The notes under the pieces were generated by a model that made no database searches, had not been told where the DNA came from, and saw nothing but the letters and a program-made list of their open reading frames with translations. The position numbers and the translations under genes were made by a program. Shown here in pieces: positions 24,061 to 36,559 of a DNA stretch of 64,000 nucleotides (position 1 is its first letter; every line of letters begins with the position of its first letter). Source of the stretch: Benincasa hispida (lineage: Eukaryota; Streptophyta; Magnoliopsida; Cucurbitales; Cucurbitaceae); contig NC_052357.1 in assembly GCF_009727055.1 (NCBI RefSeq), positions 19,515,114 through 19,579,113 of the forward strand, given 5' to 3'.

Positions 24061-24410
24061 TAAGGAGACATTCTCACTTGTTGCCATGCTGAAATCTATC
24101 TGGATCCTCCTATCAATTGCCTCATATTATGACTATGAGATATGACAAATGGATGTCAAGATTACTTTTCTGAATGGCAATCTTGAGGAGGTCATTTATA
24201 TGGTGCAGCTCGAAGGATTCATAGTCCAAGGTCAAGAGAAAAAGGTTTGCAAGCTTAATCGATCCATTTATGGACTGAAACAAGCATCTCAATCTTGGAA
24301 TATAAGGTTTGATACTGCGATCAAATCTTATGACTTTGATCAGAACGTTGATGAACCTTATGTCTACAAGAAGATCATCAACAGTTCAGTAGTTTTTTTA
24401 GTATTGTATA
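24061..24410 (+). pseudogene. Copia RT fragment (element C)
   Basis: After a frame change, 24149-24410 is open and reads M-D-V-K-I-T-F-L-N-G-N-L-E-E, C-K-L-N-R-S-I-Y-G-L-K-Q-A-S, R-F-D-T-A-I-K-S-Y-D-F, V-V-F-L-V-L-Y. This is the RT palm leading to the catalytic Y-V-D-D, where an LTR inserted. The sequence is very close to the D element RT at 31949-32458. Confidence 0.87.
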
Positions 24411-26330
24411 TGTTGGGATTGATGTCCTAATTCTTCTGGTAGTCTTGTAGTTTGTAAACACTTTGTGAACATATTGTTATTAATAAAATAAGTGTTATTT
24501 TATAAGCATTTACTCAATCCAATAAACTAAGATCCGAGGTTATTTTATGTAACTTAAGCATGTATGTGGAGAGATACAAGTAGATCATGCCTTAAGTAAT
24601 AACCTAAATTGTCTGTAGTATAAGGATAAATAAGGGATACCTTATCCCGATGATACTACGGATACGACCCACTTTGTAGATGTTACACCTGTTGTGAAGT
24701 GCTACAAATGGTCTGATCCTAACCATTCATGTGGAGACATGCGAGTGGGTGTATCCTATATAAAGAGTTTGTATAAGACTGGACCACAAGATGATTAGTC
24801 TCTTTATATAACGCCATTGATAATTGAGACTTACATTTCACTAGGATGACCATAGGTGACATGACCTTAATCCTAAGTGAGTTGGGAACTCTTGCTCATG
24901 AGGGCGGTTCCTTGATTTGTATGGGTGAGAATGGCCAGATTGCTAACTCAACAAGCCTACCATTTTGGGGATTCGTCTGATTGGAGAACTACGAACTCAA
25001 CTACACAAAAAAAAATTCACTCATTCCCCGAAGCAAGGGTAAGTAGATAAATTACTCTCGGGTCTTGAATATAGTGGCCATATTCTCTCTTGGGAAGAGA
25101 GGACTTAGTCATAGTAGGACTATGACTTATTATTCATTAGAGGAATCAGTGGTATTAAGGAGTTAGATGTAACTACAAGGGGAAAACGGTAATTTGGCCC
25201 AACTGCACTTATGAGTGATTTGTGAAGGGTCATCGCATTGTTGATTGGTTATATCCAATGGATACATAAATATATCTGTAGTGCGAAGAGTGCAACTGTT
25301 GGTCTTTAGTGGAGTAACCAACAGTTAACGGATGGTGAATCTCGTGATTAAAGAGTTTAGTCAGTTATTCACGTACCGTTGGAGCTTCAAGCTACAGGTC
25401 CATAAGGTCCCCTTGGTAGCTCAATTGGTTCAAGTTGAGAATCAGATTTTGGGTTAGTTTGAAGTGTTTAAATTAACAAGAGAAAATTTAATTATATGTG
25501 ATATAATTGATATGATGTATTAGATACATTAATTGGAGGAATTAATATAAATATGATTTATTAGAAAAAGAATTATGGTTTATATGTTTCATATGATGAA
25601 ATATTAGAACTATAGGTTATAAATATAATATAATTAGGTGATTATCATATTTATTTATAATATATTAATTATATGATAATTATCCTTTTTCTTTAAAAAC
25701 TGAATTGAATGGAAGGTTTTTAAAATGGTTATGGTAACTGTGAGATAAAAGGAAAATAGTTTTCTAAAATCAGATGATCATTCATTTTCTGTCGTTTCAC
25801 AAAAGAATTAACTATCGAGTAAAAGTGTTTTACTAAACGATTGTGTCTCACAGCCTACATGATCGAGTTCCAAGTTTACTATAGGATAGTTACTCGTTGC
25901 TACACGATCGAGTAGCAAGTCTATACGATAGGCTTCCTTTTACTAAACAATCGAGTATCTAGTCTATACGATAGACTTCTTCCATCTTCCATTTATTCGA
26001 TCGTCTACCTCCCTTTTCCTCTATCCAAAGTCACACAGAGCCCACAGCTCTTGGATTCTCACACCAAGAATACCAAGGTAACTCTTTGGTGGTGTTCTAG
26101 TTCCGTTCGAGGTTCGAGAATCGAGTTGGACTCAATTGTGATCGAGGTTCATTAGTCGTTCGTTGAGATCAATTTCTGATCGTTGCATTCAAGTTCGTGC
26201 TGTTGAATCAGTTGCTGAACGATTGAGGGATACTTGAAGAAAGCTTCTTCAAAGGTTTGCATACTCTATCCCTTGTTTGTTCATTTATATGAAGCATGGT
26301 GTAATTTATAGTATATGTATAATCGTTTCC
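24411..26330 (+). mobile_element. Solo LTR at the Y-V-D-D codons of C
   Basis: About 1.92 kb beginning TGTTGGGATTGATGTCC. The left flank ends GTATA; the right flank GTTTA-AATGATATCC resumes the D-D-I-L codons, a degenerate TSD (4 of 5). The LTR end itself is mutated, so the right edge is approximate. It contains repeated ACGATYGAGTA-type words (25830-25960). No internal domain is present. Confidence 0.75.
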
Positions 26331-27380
26331 GTTTAAATGATATCCTACTCATTGGGAATGATATAGGCTTAATGACTACAGTTAAGAACTGGTTAGTAAC
26401 CCAATTGCAAATGAAAAATTTGGGAGAGGCTCCGTTTGTTCTTGGTATTCAGATCTTTCGACATCGAAAAAAAAATGCTAGCACTGTCTCAGGCGCCGTA
26501 TATTGACAAGATGCTTGTCAAGTATTCGATATAGAACTCTAAGAGGTTCCTTTTGCCTTTCAGATACGGAGTTACATTGTCTAAGGAACAGTGTCCTAAG
26601 ACACCTCAAGAGGTTGAAGATATGAGACGGGTCCCCTTTGCATCTGTTGTGGGCAATTTGATGTATGCAATGTTATATACTAGACCTGACATTTGCTACG
26701 CATTGGGGACAGTCAGTAGATATCAGTCTAATCCAGGATTAGATCACTGGACAACCGTTAAGAACACTATATGCTTGTGTATGGTTCTAAGGATTTGATC
26801 TTTACAGGATACACGGACTTTGATTTTCAGACTGATAGGGATTCTAAAAAATCAATATCTGGATCAGTGTTCACTCTTAATGGAGGGGCTGTAGTATGGC
26901 GAAACACCAAGCAGGGGTGCACCGCGGATTCCACCATGGAGGCAGAGTACGTAGCGGCTTATGTAGTTGTTAAGGAGGTCGTTTGGCTCAGGAAATTCCT
27001 GACTGATCTGGAAGTTGTTCCAAACATATCAAAGCCCATCACACTTTATTGTGATAATAGTGGTGCTGTAACCAATTCCCGTGAGCCATAGAGTCATAAG
27101 TACGACAAACACATAGAGCAGAAGTATCATCTCATCCGAGAGATTGTGCATCAAGGACACATGATTGTCACGAAGATAGCTTTGGAGCACAACATTGCTG
27201 ATTCGTTTACAAAGGCCCTCACAGCTATAGTGTTTGAGGGTCACCTATAGACTATGGGTCTATGGGACAGACCACGGCTGGACTAGGACAAGTGAGAGAT
27301 CTTGTACTGGGCGTGTTATGCCCTAGTTTATTATTTTGTGTACTTGTAATTTTATTGTCTTGTACACTCCGCTAGCTTTA
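26331..27380 (+). pseudogene. Copia RT C-terminus and RNase H (element C)
   Basis: D-I-L-L-I-G-N-D-I-G-L then K-N-W-L-V-T-Q-L-Q-M-K and F-V-L-G-I-Q-I-F. A frame change precedes L-S-K-E-Q-C-P-K-T-P-Q-E-V-E and Y-T-R-P-D-I-C-Y-A-L-G. The RNase H frame 26771-27091 has S-G-S-V-F-T-L-N-G-G-A-V-V-W, D-S-T-M-E-A-E-Y-V-A (Glu) and L-Y-C-D-N-S-G-A-V (Asp), then a stop. The tail A-D-S-F-T-K-A-L-T is readable near 27200. It has at least three frame breaks. Confidence 0.9.
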
Positions 27381-27395
27381 GGACAAGTGGGAGAT
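27381..27395 (+). other. Polypurine tract of element C
   Basis: GGACAAGTGGGAGAT abutting the 3' LTR; identical in element D. Confidence 0.85.
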
Positions 27396-30300
27396 TGTTG
27401 GGGTTGATGCCTTAAATCTTGTACGGTCCTATAGTTTGTAAACCATGTATGAACAAACTCTTATGTGATTTGTAATATATAATATATTTTTTAGTTTGTC
27501 TATAAAATATGTGATATTTTAGTTTCATTAACAACAAACCAATAAACTAACATCCAAGGTTATCGTTGTAACTTGAACATATATGTGGAGACATACAGGT
27601 GGATCATGTTTAAGTGATAACCCAAACGGTCTGTAGTATATGGATAAGGCTGGGTTCCTTATCCTTATGACACAATGAGTATGACCCGCTTTGTAGGTGT
27701 TACAAATGTTGTAAAGTGCTACAAATGATCTGATCTTGATCATTCATGTTGAAGTGTATCACCAAGCAACGAAAGCAACAAAGATCAATAAGCACTCTAA
27801 TTCATTAATTTTGGCAGTAACTAAAGTATGCTTATACAATAACAACTGGGTTAGTCATACCTTTATAGAACTTCTTCAAAGCTCGATTTCTAGCTGCTAA
27901 CTTATCCAAATCTTGTTGTAGATCACCTCGAGATCTTTTCCACTATCCCCTTGGAGCTTTAGATTGAGTTGTGAGACTCAAAATAAACTTGAATGAAGGG
28001 AACTTGGAGAAAAACTCACAATAGCAACCCATTTGAAGAACACCTTTTTCAACACGAATTTTTCAGCAAAAATTCTTTATATTGCATCACTCAATTTCAC
28101 TCATATTACAGACTATCATGAAAAGAAGATGGTTGCCTGAGATGCAGCTCATGCTTGGAGTTATTGAAGCCTAACTTAGTGGGCTTAGTGTGAGCTACTT
28201 GAAGATGTAATGGAAAAAACCAACAAATCCAATTTGTGTTTTTCTATCTTTTCTATTTTTACAAAATTGATTTAAAAAAACAATTTGATTTATAAAATTG
28301 AAAATATTATTAATTTTAAAAAATTAATTTTTTTAATAAAATTAATAAATAATTATTTAAACGATTTAAATAATTCTAATTAATTTAATATTAAATATTA
28401 AAGTAATTTTACACAAATCCATCTACATATATTTAAATCATATTTAAATATTAATTCTTAAAATTAAACATGTAATTATATCTCATATAATTACTAATTT
28501 CCTCAATTCTAATTTGAACGTTTCAAATTAACCTATCACACTACTCTAAAGCTAATCCATTTACGAGCTAGTAGGGGGACCTCGCAAACCTACAGATCAT
28601 GGGCTCCACCGATCCGAGATTAATTGACTAAACTCATTACACCGAATTAACCCTCATTCGTTAACTAATGGGTCACGCAACTAAAGCCCTTAGTTGAATC
28701 CCCCCTACTGTAGATATATTATATCCACACAATATAACCATGATTAGTAAGTTAACCCTTCATTGGTTGTTCATAATAATGGCTGGGTCAAATGTTTGTT
28801 TTACCCCCGAGATTACTGATTGTTTCTTAAGTCCCACTGATCCTCTAATGAACAATTGATTTGTGATCTAATCAACAAACCGAATCCCTCTTAGGTCAAT
28901 GAGAGGGTGGGGCCCATTGTTCAAGACCCAAAATCAACACTTAAGGGAACGTCCTCTCTACTATCCCTAAAAGTGGGTAGGAGTGAATTCCATCTTGACC
29001 CTATGTCCCCAGCTATCTACCCGGTCTTACCCCTCAAATGGGAGTTTATTGAGCCGACACTATTGAGCCAACCCTCACCTATGCAAATCTAAGGATAATC
29101 CCGAATAAGCAGTAGTTCAAAGTTAGCTCAGGATTAAGGTTAAGTTACCTAGGTCATCGCTTTGAAATAATCAATCTTAAACAGTAAACAACGTTATAAA
29201 GTAAGAGTGACTGATTTCGTGGTCCGATCTTGTACAAACCCATTTGCATAGGAAGCCCCCACTCCTCATGTTATAACATGTACGAATTAGGATCACTTCA
29301 TCTGTAGCACTTTACAACTCTTTGTAACAACTATAGAGTAGGCCACATCCAATAGTGTTACCAGAATAAGGCACCCAACCTTATTCATATACTATAAATC
29401 ATTTTGACTATTTACTTGAACATGATCCACTTTTATGTCTCCATATAGAGTTCAAGTACTTGTATAATAGTCAAGGGCCTTTTAGGTTTATGGGATTTCT
29501 AATAAGCAATACATATATTCAATAACAACTTATTGAATTTTCAGAATATGTTTTATTGTTTATAAACCACGAGTTTTAGGACATAAGACCCAATAATTCA
29601 CGTATTAGACATGTAAGTAGGGTTATTCTATACAAAGGAGTTTGTATAAGACCAGACCACAAAATGTTTAATCTCATTATATAACACCATTCATAATAGA
29701 GACTTTCATTTCACCAGGATGACCGTACGTAACATGACCTTAATCTTGAGTAAATTATGAACTCCTGTCTATGGGTGGTCCTTTGATCTGTATGGGTGAG
29801 AGTGGCCAGATCGCCAACTCAATAAGCCTACCATTTTGAGGATTCATTTGATTGGGGAGTTGGGAACATAGCTACATAAGAAGGAATTCACTCCTTTCCC
29901 AAAGCAGGGATAAGTAGATAAATTACTCCCTTAAGAACTGATTTCGGGTCTTGAACAATGTGGCGCCATACCCTCTCTGGCCCGAGAGGGGTTTAGTCAT
30001 AGTGAGACTATGATCTATTGTTAATTAGAGGGATCGATGATATTTAAGAAGTTAGATATAACTATAGGGGCAAAACGATAATTTGGCCCATCTGTACTTA
30101 CGAACAATTTGTGAAGGCTCATCGTATTGTTGATTGGTTATATCCAATGGACACAAAAATATATCTGTAATGCGAAAAGTGAAGTTGTTGGTCTTTAGTG
30201 GAGTGCCCGATAGTTAAAGGATAGTGGATAATGTAATGAAAGAGTTTAATTAATTATTCATGTACTGTTGAAGCTTCAAGCTATAAGCCTATAAGGTCTC

Positions 30301-31177
30301 CTTAGTAGCTCAAAAAGATTTAGTTGAGAATCAATTTTTGGGTTAATTTGAATTGTTCAAATTAATAAGAGGGAATTTAATTATATATGATATAATTAAA
30401 TTGATTCAATTATGTATGATATAATTGTCATAATGTATTTGATACATTATTATTTGATTGAAGGAAATAAATATTTGAATAAGATTCAAATAATTATTAA
30501 AATTTAATATAAATATGATTTATATTAAATGCCATAAAATAGAGAAAAAGAACTATAGTTTATATTGTATATGATACAATATTAAAACTATAGATTATGT
30601 GTTATATTGGATATAATATATAGTTTAATATAAATAAGATAGGATAAATTTGTTATCATATTTATTTATATTAAATTTATTATTTTGGATAATTAATTCC
30701 TAATTTCTCTCCAATCACCTTAGTGGGTGGTTAATTAAGTAGTTTTATGGAAAATTGGAACAAATGAAAAATTATTTTCTTTTCTTCCATACGAGACAGA
30801 TACACGAAGGAGAACTACACGATTGAAGTTTTCTATACGATAGAGAGTAGAAACGTTCTATTTCTTCTTCAATCTTCTTCCTCCTCAAAACGCAAACTCC
30901 CTCCTTACTAAAATATCAGAACTCACAACTTCTGAACTCTCACCTTGAGTATACTAAAGGTTCCTGGTGGTTGTGTCTCTTGTTGGTACGAGATTTCTTG
31001 AAGAAGGTCTTCAAGTTTGTTGCTGTTTTTGAGTTCGTGACTGTTCGAGGGGTTTACATGAAGAAACATTCTTCAAAGGTATAATCTTTTGAACTCTATT
31101 TCTTAATAAAAAGCATGTTGTAATTTATTTAAGAATGCATATCTTGTATGTTTGCAGTAAATTCGTTTTTCAATCAA
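27396..31177 (+). repeat. 3' LTR of element C, split by a solo LTR
   Basis: Starts TGTTGGGGTTGATGCC after the PPT. It runs to 27746, is interrupted, then continues 29601 to about 31177 (about 1.93 kb net), colinear with the D LTR at 33371-35315. It ends ...TTTTTCAATCA, about 55 bp short of the full LTR end seen in D and H, where D integrase sequence starts. Confidence 0.82.
27747..29595 (-). mobile_element. Solo LTR inside the 3' LTR of C, perfect TSD
   Basis: 1,849 bp, flanked by ATTCA (27742-27746 and 29596-29600). The right end GAGTTTTAGGACATAAGACCCAATA is the complement of the TGTTGGGTTTTATGTCC-type start (TG mutated to TA), so it is on the minus strand. Removing it restores the C LTR exactly as in D (GATCATTCACGTATTAGACATG). 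Confidence 0.92.
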
Positions 31178-33355
31178 TTTAATGATGGTGTATCAGATAA
31201 GAGAAATCAAACCCTATCGGACATGGTTTAGTCGATGGTGAGTTACGTTTCCTTACCTGACTAGTTTTGGGGTTTTGCAGTAGAGACTGCCGCGTATATC
31301 CTGAACTGTGTTCCTTCTAAGAGTGATTGGAATCACGTTCGAGGCTATGCCTATTTGTAAGCTACCCCAAAGGGACGCGAGGGAGTTATTTTTATAATCC
31401 TAAAGAAAACAAAGTGTTTGTATCGACAAGTGCTACTTTTTTTGAGAAGGATCATATAAGGGAGCACAGACCTAGAAACAAAATCGTGTTGAATGAGCTT
31501 TCCAAAGAAAATACTGAATCTTCAACAAGAGTTGCTGAAGAGTCTACTACCTCAACAAGAGTTGTTGATGTAGATTCATCTAGTAAGTTAAATCCACCTC
31601 AAGTGTTGAGGGAACCTTGATGTAGTGGGAGGGTTGCGAACCCACTTATTCGCTATATGGGTTTAACTAAAATCCAAGCCATGGTAGCTGATGACGAGGT
31701 TGAGGATCCATTGTCTTTCAAGAAGGCAATGGAGGATGTTAACAGAGATAAATGGATCAAAGCCATGGATCTTAAAATGAAGTCTATGTACTTCAATTCA
31801 GTTTGGGATCTTGTAGATCAACATGATGGGGTTAAACCTATAGATTGTAAATAGATCTACAAGAAGAAACGGGGTACTGATGGAAAGGTGCAAACCTTCA
31901 AGACCAAACTAGTGGCAAAGAGTTATACCCAAGTAGAGGGAGTCGACTATGAGGACTTTCTCGCCTGTTGTCATGCTGAAGTCGATCCGAATCCTCCTAT
32001 CCATTGCCTCATATTATGACTATGAGATATGTAAAATGGATATCACGATTGCTTTTCTAAATGGAAATCTTGAGGAGACTATTTATATGATGCAGCCCGA
32101 GGGATTCATAGTGCAAGGTCAAGATCAAAAGGTTTGCAAATTGAATTGGTCCATTTATGGATTGAAACAAGCATCTCGATCTTGGAACATAAAGGTTGGT
32201 ACTGCAATCAAATCTTATGGCTTTGATCAGAAAGTTGATAAGCCTTGTGTTTACAAGAAGCTAATCAACAGTTCAGTAGTTTTCCTAATGTTGTATGTAG
32301 ATGATATCCTACTCATTGGGAATGATGTAAGCTTACTGACTACATTTAAGAATTGGCTAGCGAACCAATTACAAATGGAAGATTTAGGAAAGGCTCAGTT
32401 TGTTCTTGGTATTCATATCTTTTGGAATCGTAAGATTAAATTGCTAGCACTATCTTAGGCATCGTATATTGACAAGATGTTGATCAAGTATTCGATGCAT
32501 AACTTCAAGAGAGGCCTATTGCCTTTCATGTATGGAGTTACGTTGTCTAAGGAATAGTGTCCTAAGACACCTCAAGAGGTTGAGGAAATGAGATGGGTCC
32601 CTTATGCATCTGCCGTAGGCAGTTTGATGTATGTGATGTTATGTACTAGACCTGACATCTGCTATGCAGTGGGGATAGTCAGGCGATATCAGTCTAATCC
32701 AGGATATGATCACTAGACAGCTGTCAAGAACATCCTCAAGTATCTTCGAAGAACGAGGGACTACATGCTTATGTATAGTTCTAAGGATTTGATCCTTACA
32801 GGATACACGAACTATGATTTTCAAACTGATAGCGGTTCTCAGAAATCCACTTTAGGATCAGTGTTCACTCTTAACGGAAGAGTTGTAGTATGGCAAAATA
32901 CCAAGCAGGGGTGCATCACGGACTCCACCATGGAGGCCGAGTATGCAACGGCTTGTGAAGCTGCTAAAGAGGTTGTTTGGCTCTAGAAGTTGTTCTAGAC
33001 ATGTCTAAGCCCATCACTCTTTATTGTGATAATAGTGGTGTTGTGGCAAATTCCCATGAGTCTCGGAGTCATAAGCGTGACAAACACATTAAGCGAAAAT
33101 ACCATCTCATCCGAGAGATTGTGCATCGAGGGGACGTGAATATCACGAAGATAGCTTCAGAGAACAACGTTGCTGATCCATTTACGAAGGTCCTCACGGT
33201 TACAGTGTTTAAGGGTTACCTGCAGAGTATGGGTCTATAGGACAAACCATGGCTGTACTAGGGCAAGTGGGAGATCTTTTACTGGGCGTGTTATGCCCTA
33301 GTTTGTTGTTTTGTATACTTGTAATTCTATTATCTTGTACACCTCACTAGCTTTA
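31178..33355 (+). pseudogene. Copia integrase tail, RT and RNase H (element D)
   Basis: Starts in integrase (G-V-S-D-K-R-N-Q-T-L, F-W-G-F-A-V-E-T-A, N-C-V-P-S-K-S), then jumps by deletion to S-R-S-R-L-C-L-F-V-S-Y-P-K-G-T-R-G (31327-31620). The RT start follows (31657-31854, E-D-P-L-S-F-K-K-A-M-E-D-V), then after a frame change 31949-32458 with L-Y-V-D-D-I-L-L-I-G-N-D intact. RNase H (32765-33240) has T-D-S-T-M-E-A-E-Y and L-Y-C-D-N-S-G-V-V with a small deletion near 32986. The end F-T-K-V-L-T-V ... S-M-G-L-stop is complete. Gag, protease and the integrase catalytic core are missing. Confidence 0.9.
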
Positions 33356-33370
33356 GGACAAGTGGGAGAT
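33356..33370 (+). other. Polypurine tract of element D
   Basis: GGACAAGTGGGAGAT directly before TGTTGGGATTGATACCC. Confidence 0.85.
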
Positions 33371-35315
33371 TGTTGGGATTGATACCCTAAATCTCGTAGG
33401 GTCTTATAGTTTGTAAACCATGTATGAACAAACTCTTCTGTGATTTATAATATATGATATTTTATTCACTTTTTATATAAAATATGTGATATTTTAGTTG
33501 CTTAACCACAAACCAATAAACTAACATCCAAGGTTATCATTGTAACTTAAACATGTGTATGGAGACATACATGTGGATCATGTTTAAGTGATAACCTAAA
33601 TGGTCTGTAGTATATGGATAAGGTTGGATACCTTATCCTGGTGACACTATGAGTATGGCCCACTTTGTAGGTGTTACAAATGTTGTAAAGTGCTACAAAT
33701 GATCTGATCCTGATCATTCACGTATTAGACATGTGAGTGGAGATATTCTATACAAAAGAGTTTGTATAAGACTGGACCACGAAATATTTAGTCTCATTAT
33801 ATAACACCGTTCATAATAGAGACTTTCATTTCACCAGGATGACCATAGGTAACATGACCTTAATCCTGAGTGACTTCTGAACTCCTTCCTATGAGGGCGG
33901 TCCTTTGATTTGTATGGGTGAGAGTGGCCAGATCATCAACTCAATAAGCCTACCATTTTGGGGATTCGTCTGATTGGGGAGCTGGAAACATAGCAACACA
34001 AATAGGAATTTACTAATTTCCTGAAGTAGGGATAAGTAGATAAATTACTCCCTTAAGAACTGAATTCAAGTCTTGAACAATGTGGCGCCACACCTTCTCT
34101 TGACCTGAGAGGGGTTTAGTCATAGTGAGACTATGATCTATTGTTCATTAGAGGGATCAATGGTACTTAAGAAGTCAGATGTAACTACAAGGGCAAAATG
34201 ATAATTTGGCCCAGCTGTACTTACGAGCAATTTATGAAGAGTCATCGTATTATTAATTGGTTATATCCAATGGACACATAAATATATCTGTAGTGCGAAG
34301 AGTGTAGCTGTCAGTCTTTAGTGAAGTGCCTGACAGTTAACAGATGGTGGATAATGTAATTAAAGAATTTCATTAATTATTCATGTACTGTTTGAGCTTC
34401 AAGCTACAGGTCCATAAGGTCCCCTTGGTAGCTCAAAAGGATTTAATTGAGAATCAGTTTTTGGGTTAATTTGCATTGTTCAAATTAATAAGAGGGAATT
34501 TAATTATACATGATATAATTGTCATAATGTGTTTGATATATTATTATTTGATTGGAGGAAATAAATATTTCAATGAGATTCAAATAGTTATTAAAATTTA
34601 ATATAAATATGATTTATATTAAATGCCATAAAATAAAGAAAAGAAGCTATAGTTTATATTGTATATGATATAATATTATACTATATATTTGATATAACAT
34701 ATAGTTTAATATAGATAAGATATGATAAGTTGGTTACCATATTTATTTATATTAAATTCATTATTTTGGATAATTAATTCCTAATTTCTCTCCAACCAAC
34801 TTAGTGGATAGTTAATTATGTAGTTTTATGGCAAATTGGAATAAATGAATTTTTTTTTCTTTTCTTCCATACGAGACAGACACACGAAAGAGAACTACAC
34901 GATTGAAATTTGCTATACGATAGAGCGCATAAACGTTCTTTTTCTTCTTTAATCTTCTTCCTCCTCAAAACTCAAACTCTCTCCTTACCAAAATAGTCAA
35001 AGCCCACAACTCCTGGATTCACACCCTGAGTATACCAAAGGTTCCTGGTGGTTATGTCTCTTGTTGGTACGAGATTTCTTGAAGAGGGTCTTCAAGCTTG
35101 TTGTTGTTTTTGAGTTCGTGACTGTTCAAGGGGTTTACACGAAGAAACGTTCTTCAAAGATATAATCTCTTGTACTCTATTTCTTAATAAAAAGCATGTT
35201 GTCATTTATTTAAGAATACATATCTTGTATGTTTACTATAAATTCGGTTTTCAATCAAAATGGAATTTGGACGATCTGCTTCTGCTCAAAGATCTCTTTA
35301 AAACGAGTTCCTTCA
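33371..35315 (+). repeat. 3' LTR of element D
   Basis: 1,945 bp, starting TGTTGGGATTGATACC. The end is placed at ...GAGTTCCTTCA by alignment with LTR H, whose end GAGATCCTTCA is fixed by a TSD. The right flank is a minus-strand LTR piece (G). Confidence 0.82.
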
Positions 35316-36559
35316 AATATATATACATTTAATTAATTATCATAAATATCATATATTTATACTAACCTCCAATCTCCATAATTTCTTAATCAATTAATTA
35401 ACCATTAATCAATCAATTAAATAACTATATTAATAACATTTAATGTGGAATTAATTAACATATAAATATCACATATTTATATGTATACATCTATTTATGA
35501 ATCCAATTCATATAAATCTAATATTTGAATTGTATTCAAATATATCTCTCTTACATAATTTGGATTATAGATCATATCTATAATTAACCATTATATATTA
35601 ATCTCATTAATATAAAATTTCCTCATTTGATTTGAACAATTTAAATCATTCCTCATTGTTATCTTTTAGTGAGCTAACAAGGGAACCTTATGGACCTATA
35701 GATTTGAAGCTCCAATGATATGAAATTAATTAATTAATTAAACTCATTTAATCCAATTAATTAATACTCATTAATTACCAATCACTCCACTGAAGACTGA
35801 TAGCGGCATTCTTTGCACTATAGATATAATTCTGTGTCCATGGATATAACCAATCAACAGAGCAATGATCCTTCACAAATGCTCATAACTATAACTGGGT
35901 TAAAATACCATTTTACCCATGCATACATCTAACTTCTTAAGTACCACTGATTACTCTAATGAACAAATAGTTTATAATCCAACTATAAACTAACACCTCT
36001 CGAGCCAGTGAGAGGTTGAGGTCTCATTGTTCAAGACCCGAAACCAGCTATTAAAGGAGCAATTTATCTACTTTTCCAAAGAATAGGAAGGAAGGAATTT
36101 CATCTTCTGTAGCTATGTTCCCAGCTCCCTAATCAAACAAATCCCTAAAATGGTAGGTTTATTGTGTCCACTATCATGGCCACTCTCACCCATACAGATC
36201 GAAGGACTACTATCATAAACAGGAGTTCACAACTCACTGAGGATTAAGGTCAAGTCTCCTATGGTCATCCTAGTGAAATGTAAGTCTTTTCTAGTAACAG
36301 TGTTATATAAAGAGTCTATTCATTTCGTGGTCTAGTCATATACAAATTCTTTATATAAAATACCCTGCTCGTATGTCTTCACATGAACGATTAGGATCAG
36401 ATCATTTGTAGCACTTTACAACAATTGTAACATCTACAAAGGGGGTCGTATTCATAGTGTCACTAGGATAAGGTATTCAACCTTATCCATTTACTACAGA
36501 CAATTTAGGTTATCACTTAAACATGATCCACCTGTATGTCTCCACATATATGTTTAAGT
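35316..36559 (-). repeat. Partial LTR G (F-type)
   Basis: Minus-strand LTR piece colinear with 16410-16852 and then 22836-23620 of LTR F. Both of its ends are lost, to the D LTR on the left and LTR I on the right. It has no coding region. Confidence 0.75.

Larger units (their letters stand above)
24061..31177 (+). mobile_element. Copia element C, 5'-truncated, with two inserted LTRs
   Basis: Plus-strand fragment: RT (24061-24410), inserted LTR (24411-26330), RT/RNase H (26331-27380), PPT, 3' LTR (27396-31177) split by a solo LTR. Everything upstream of RT is missing and the left edge abuts opposite-strand element F, so the truncation is a rearrangement rather than an insertion boundary. Confidence 0.8.
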
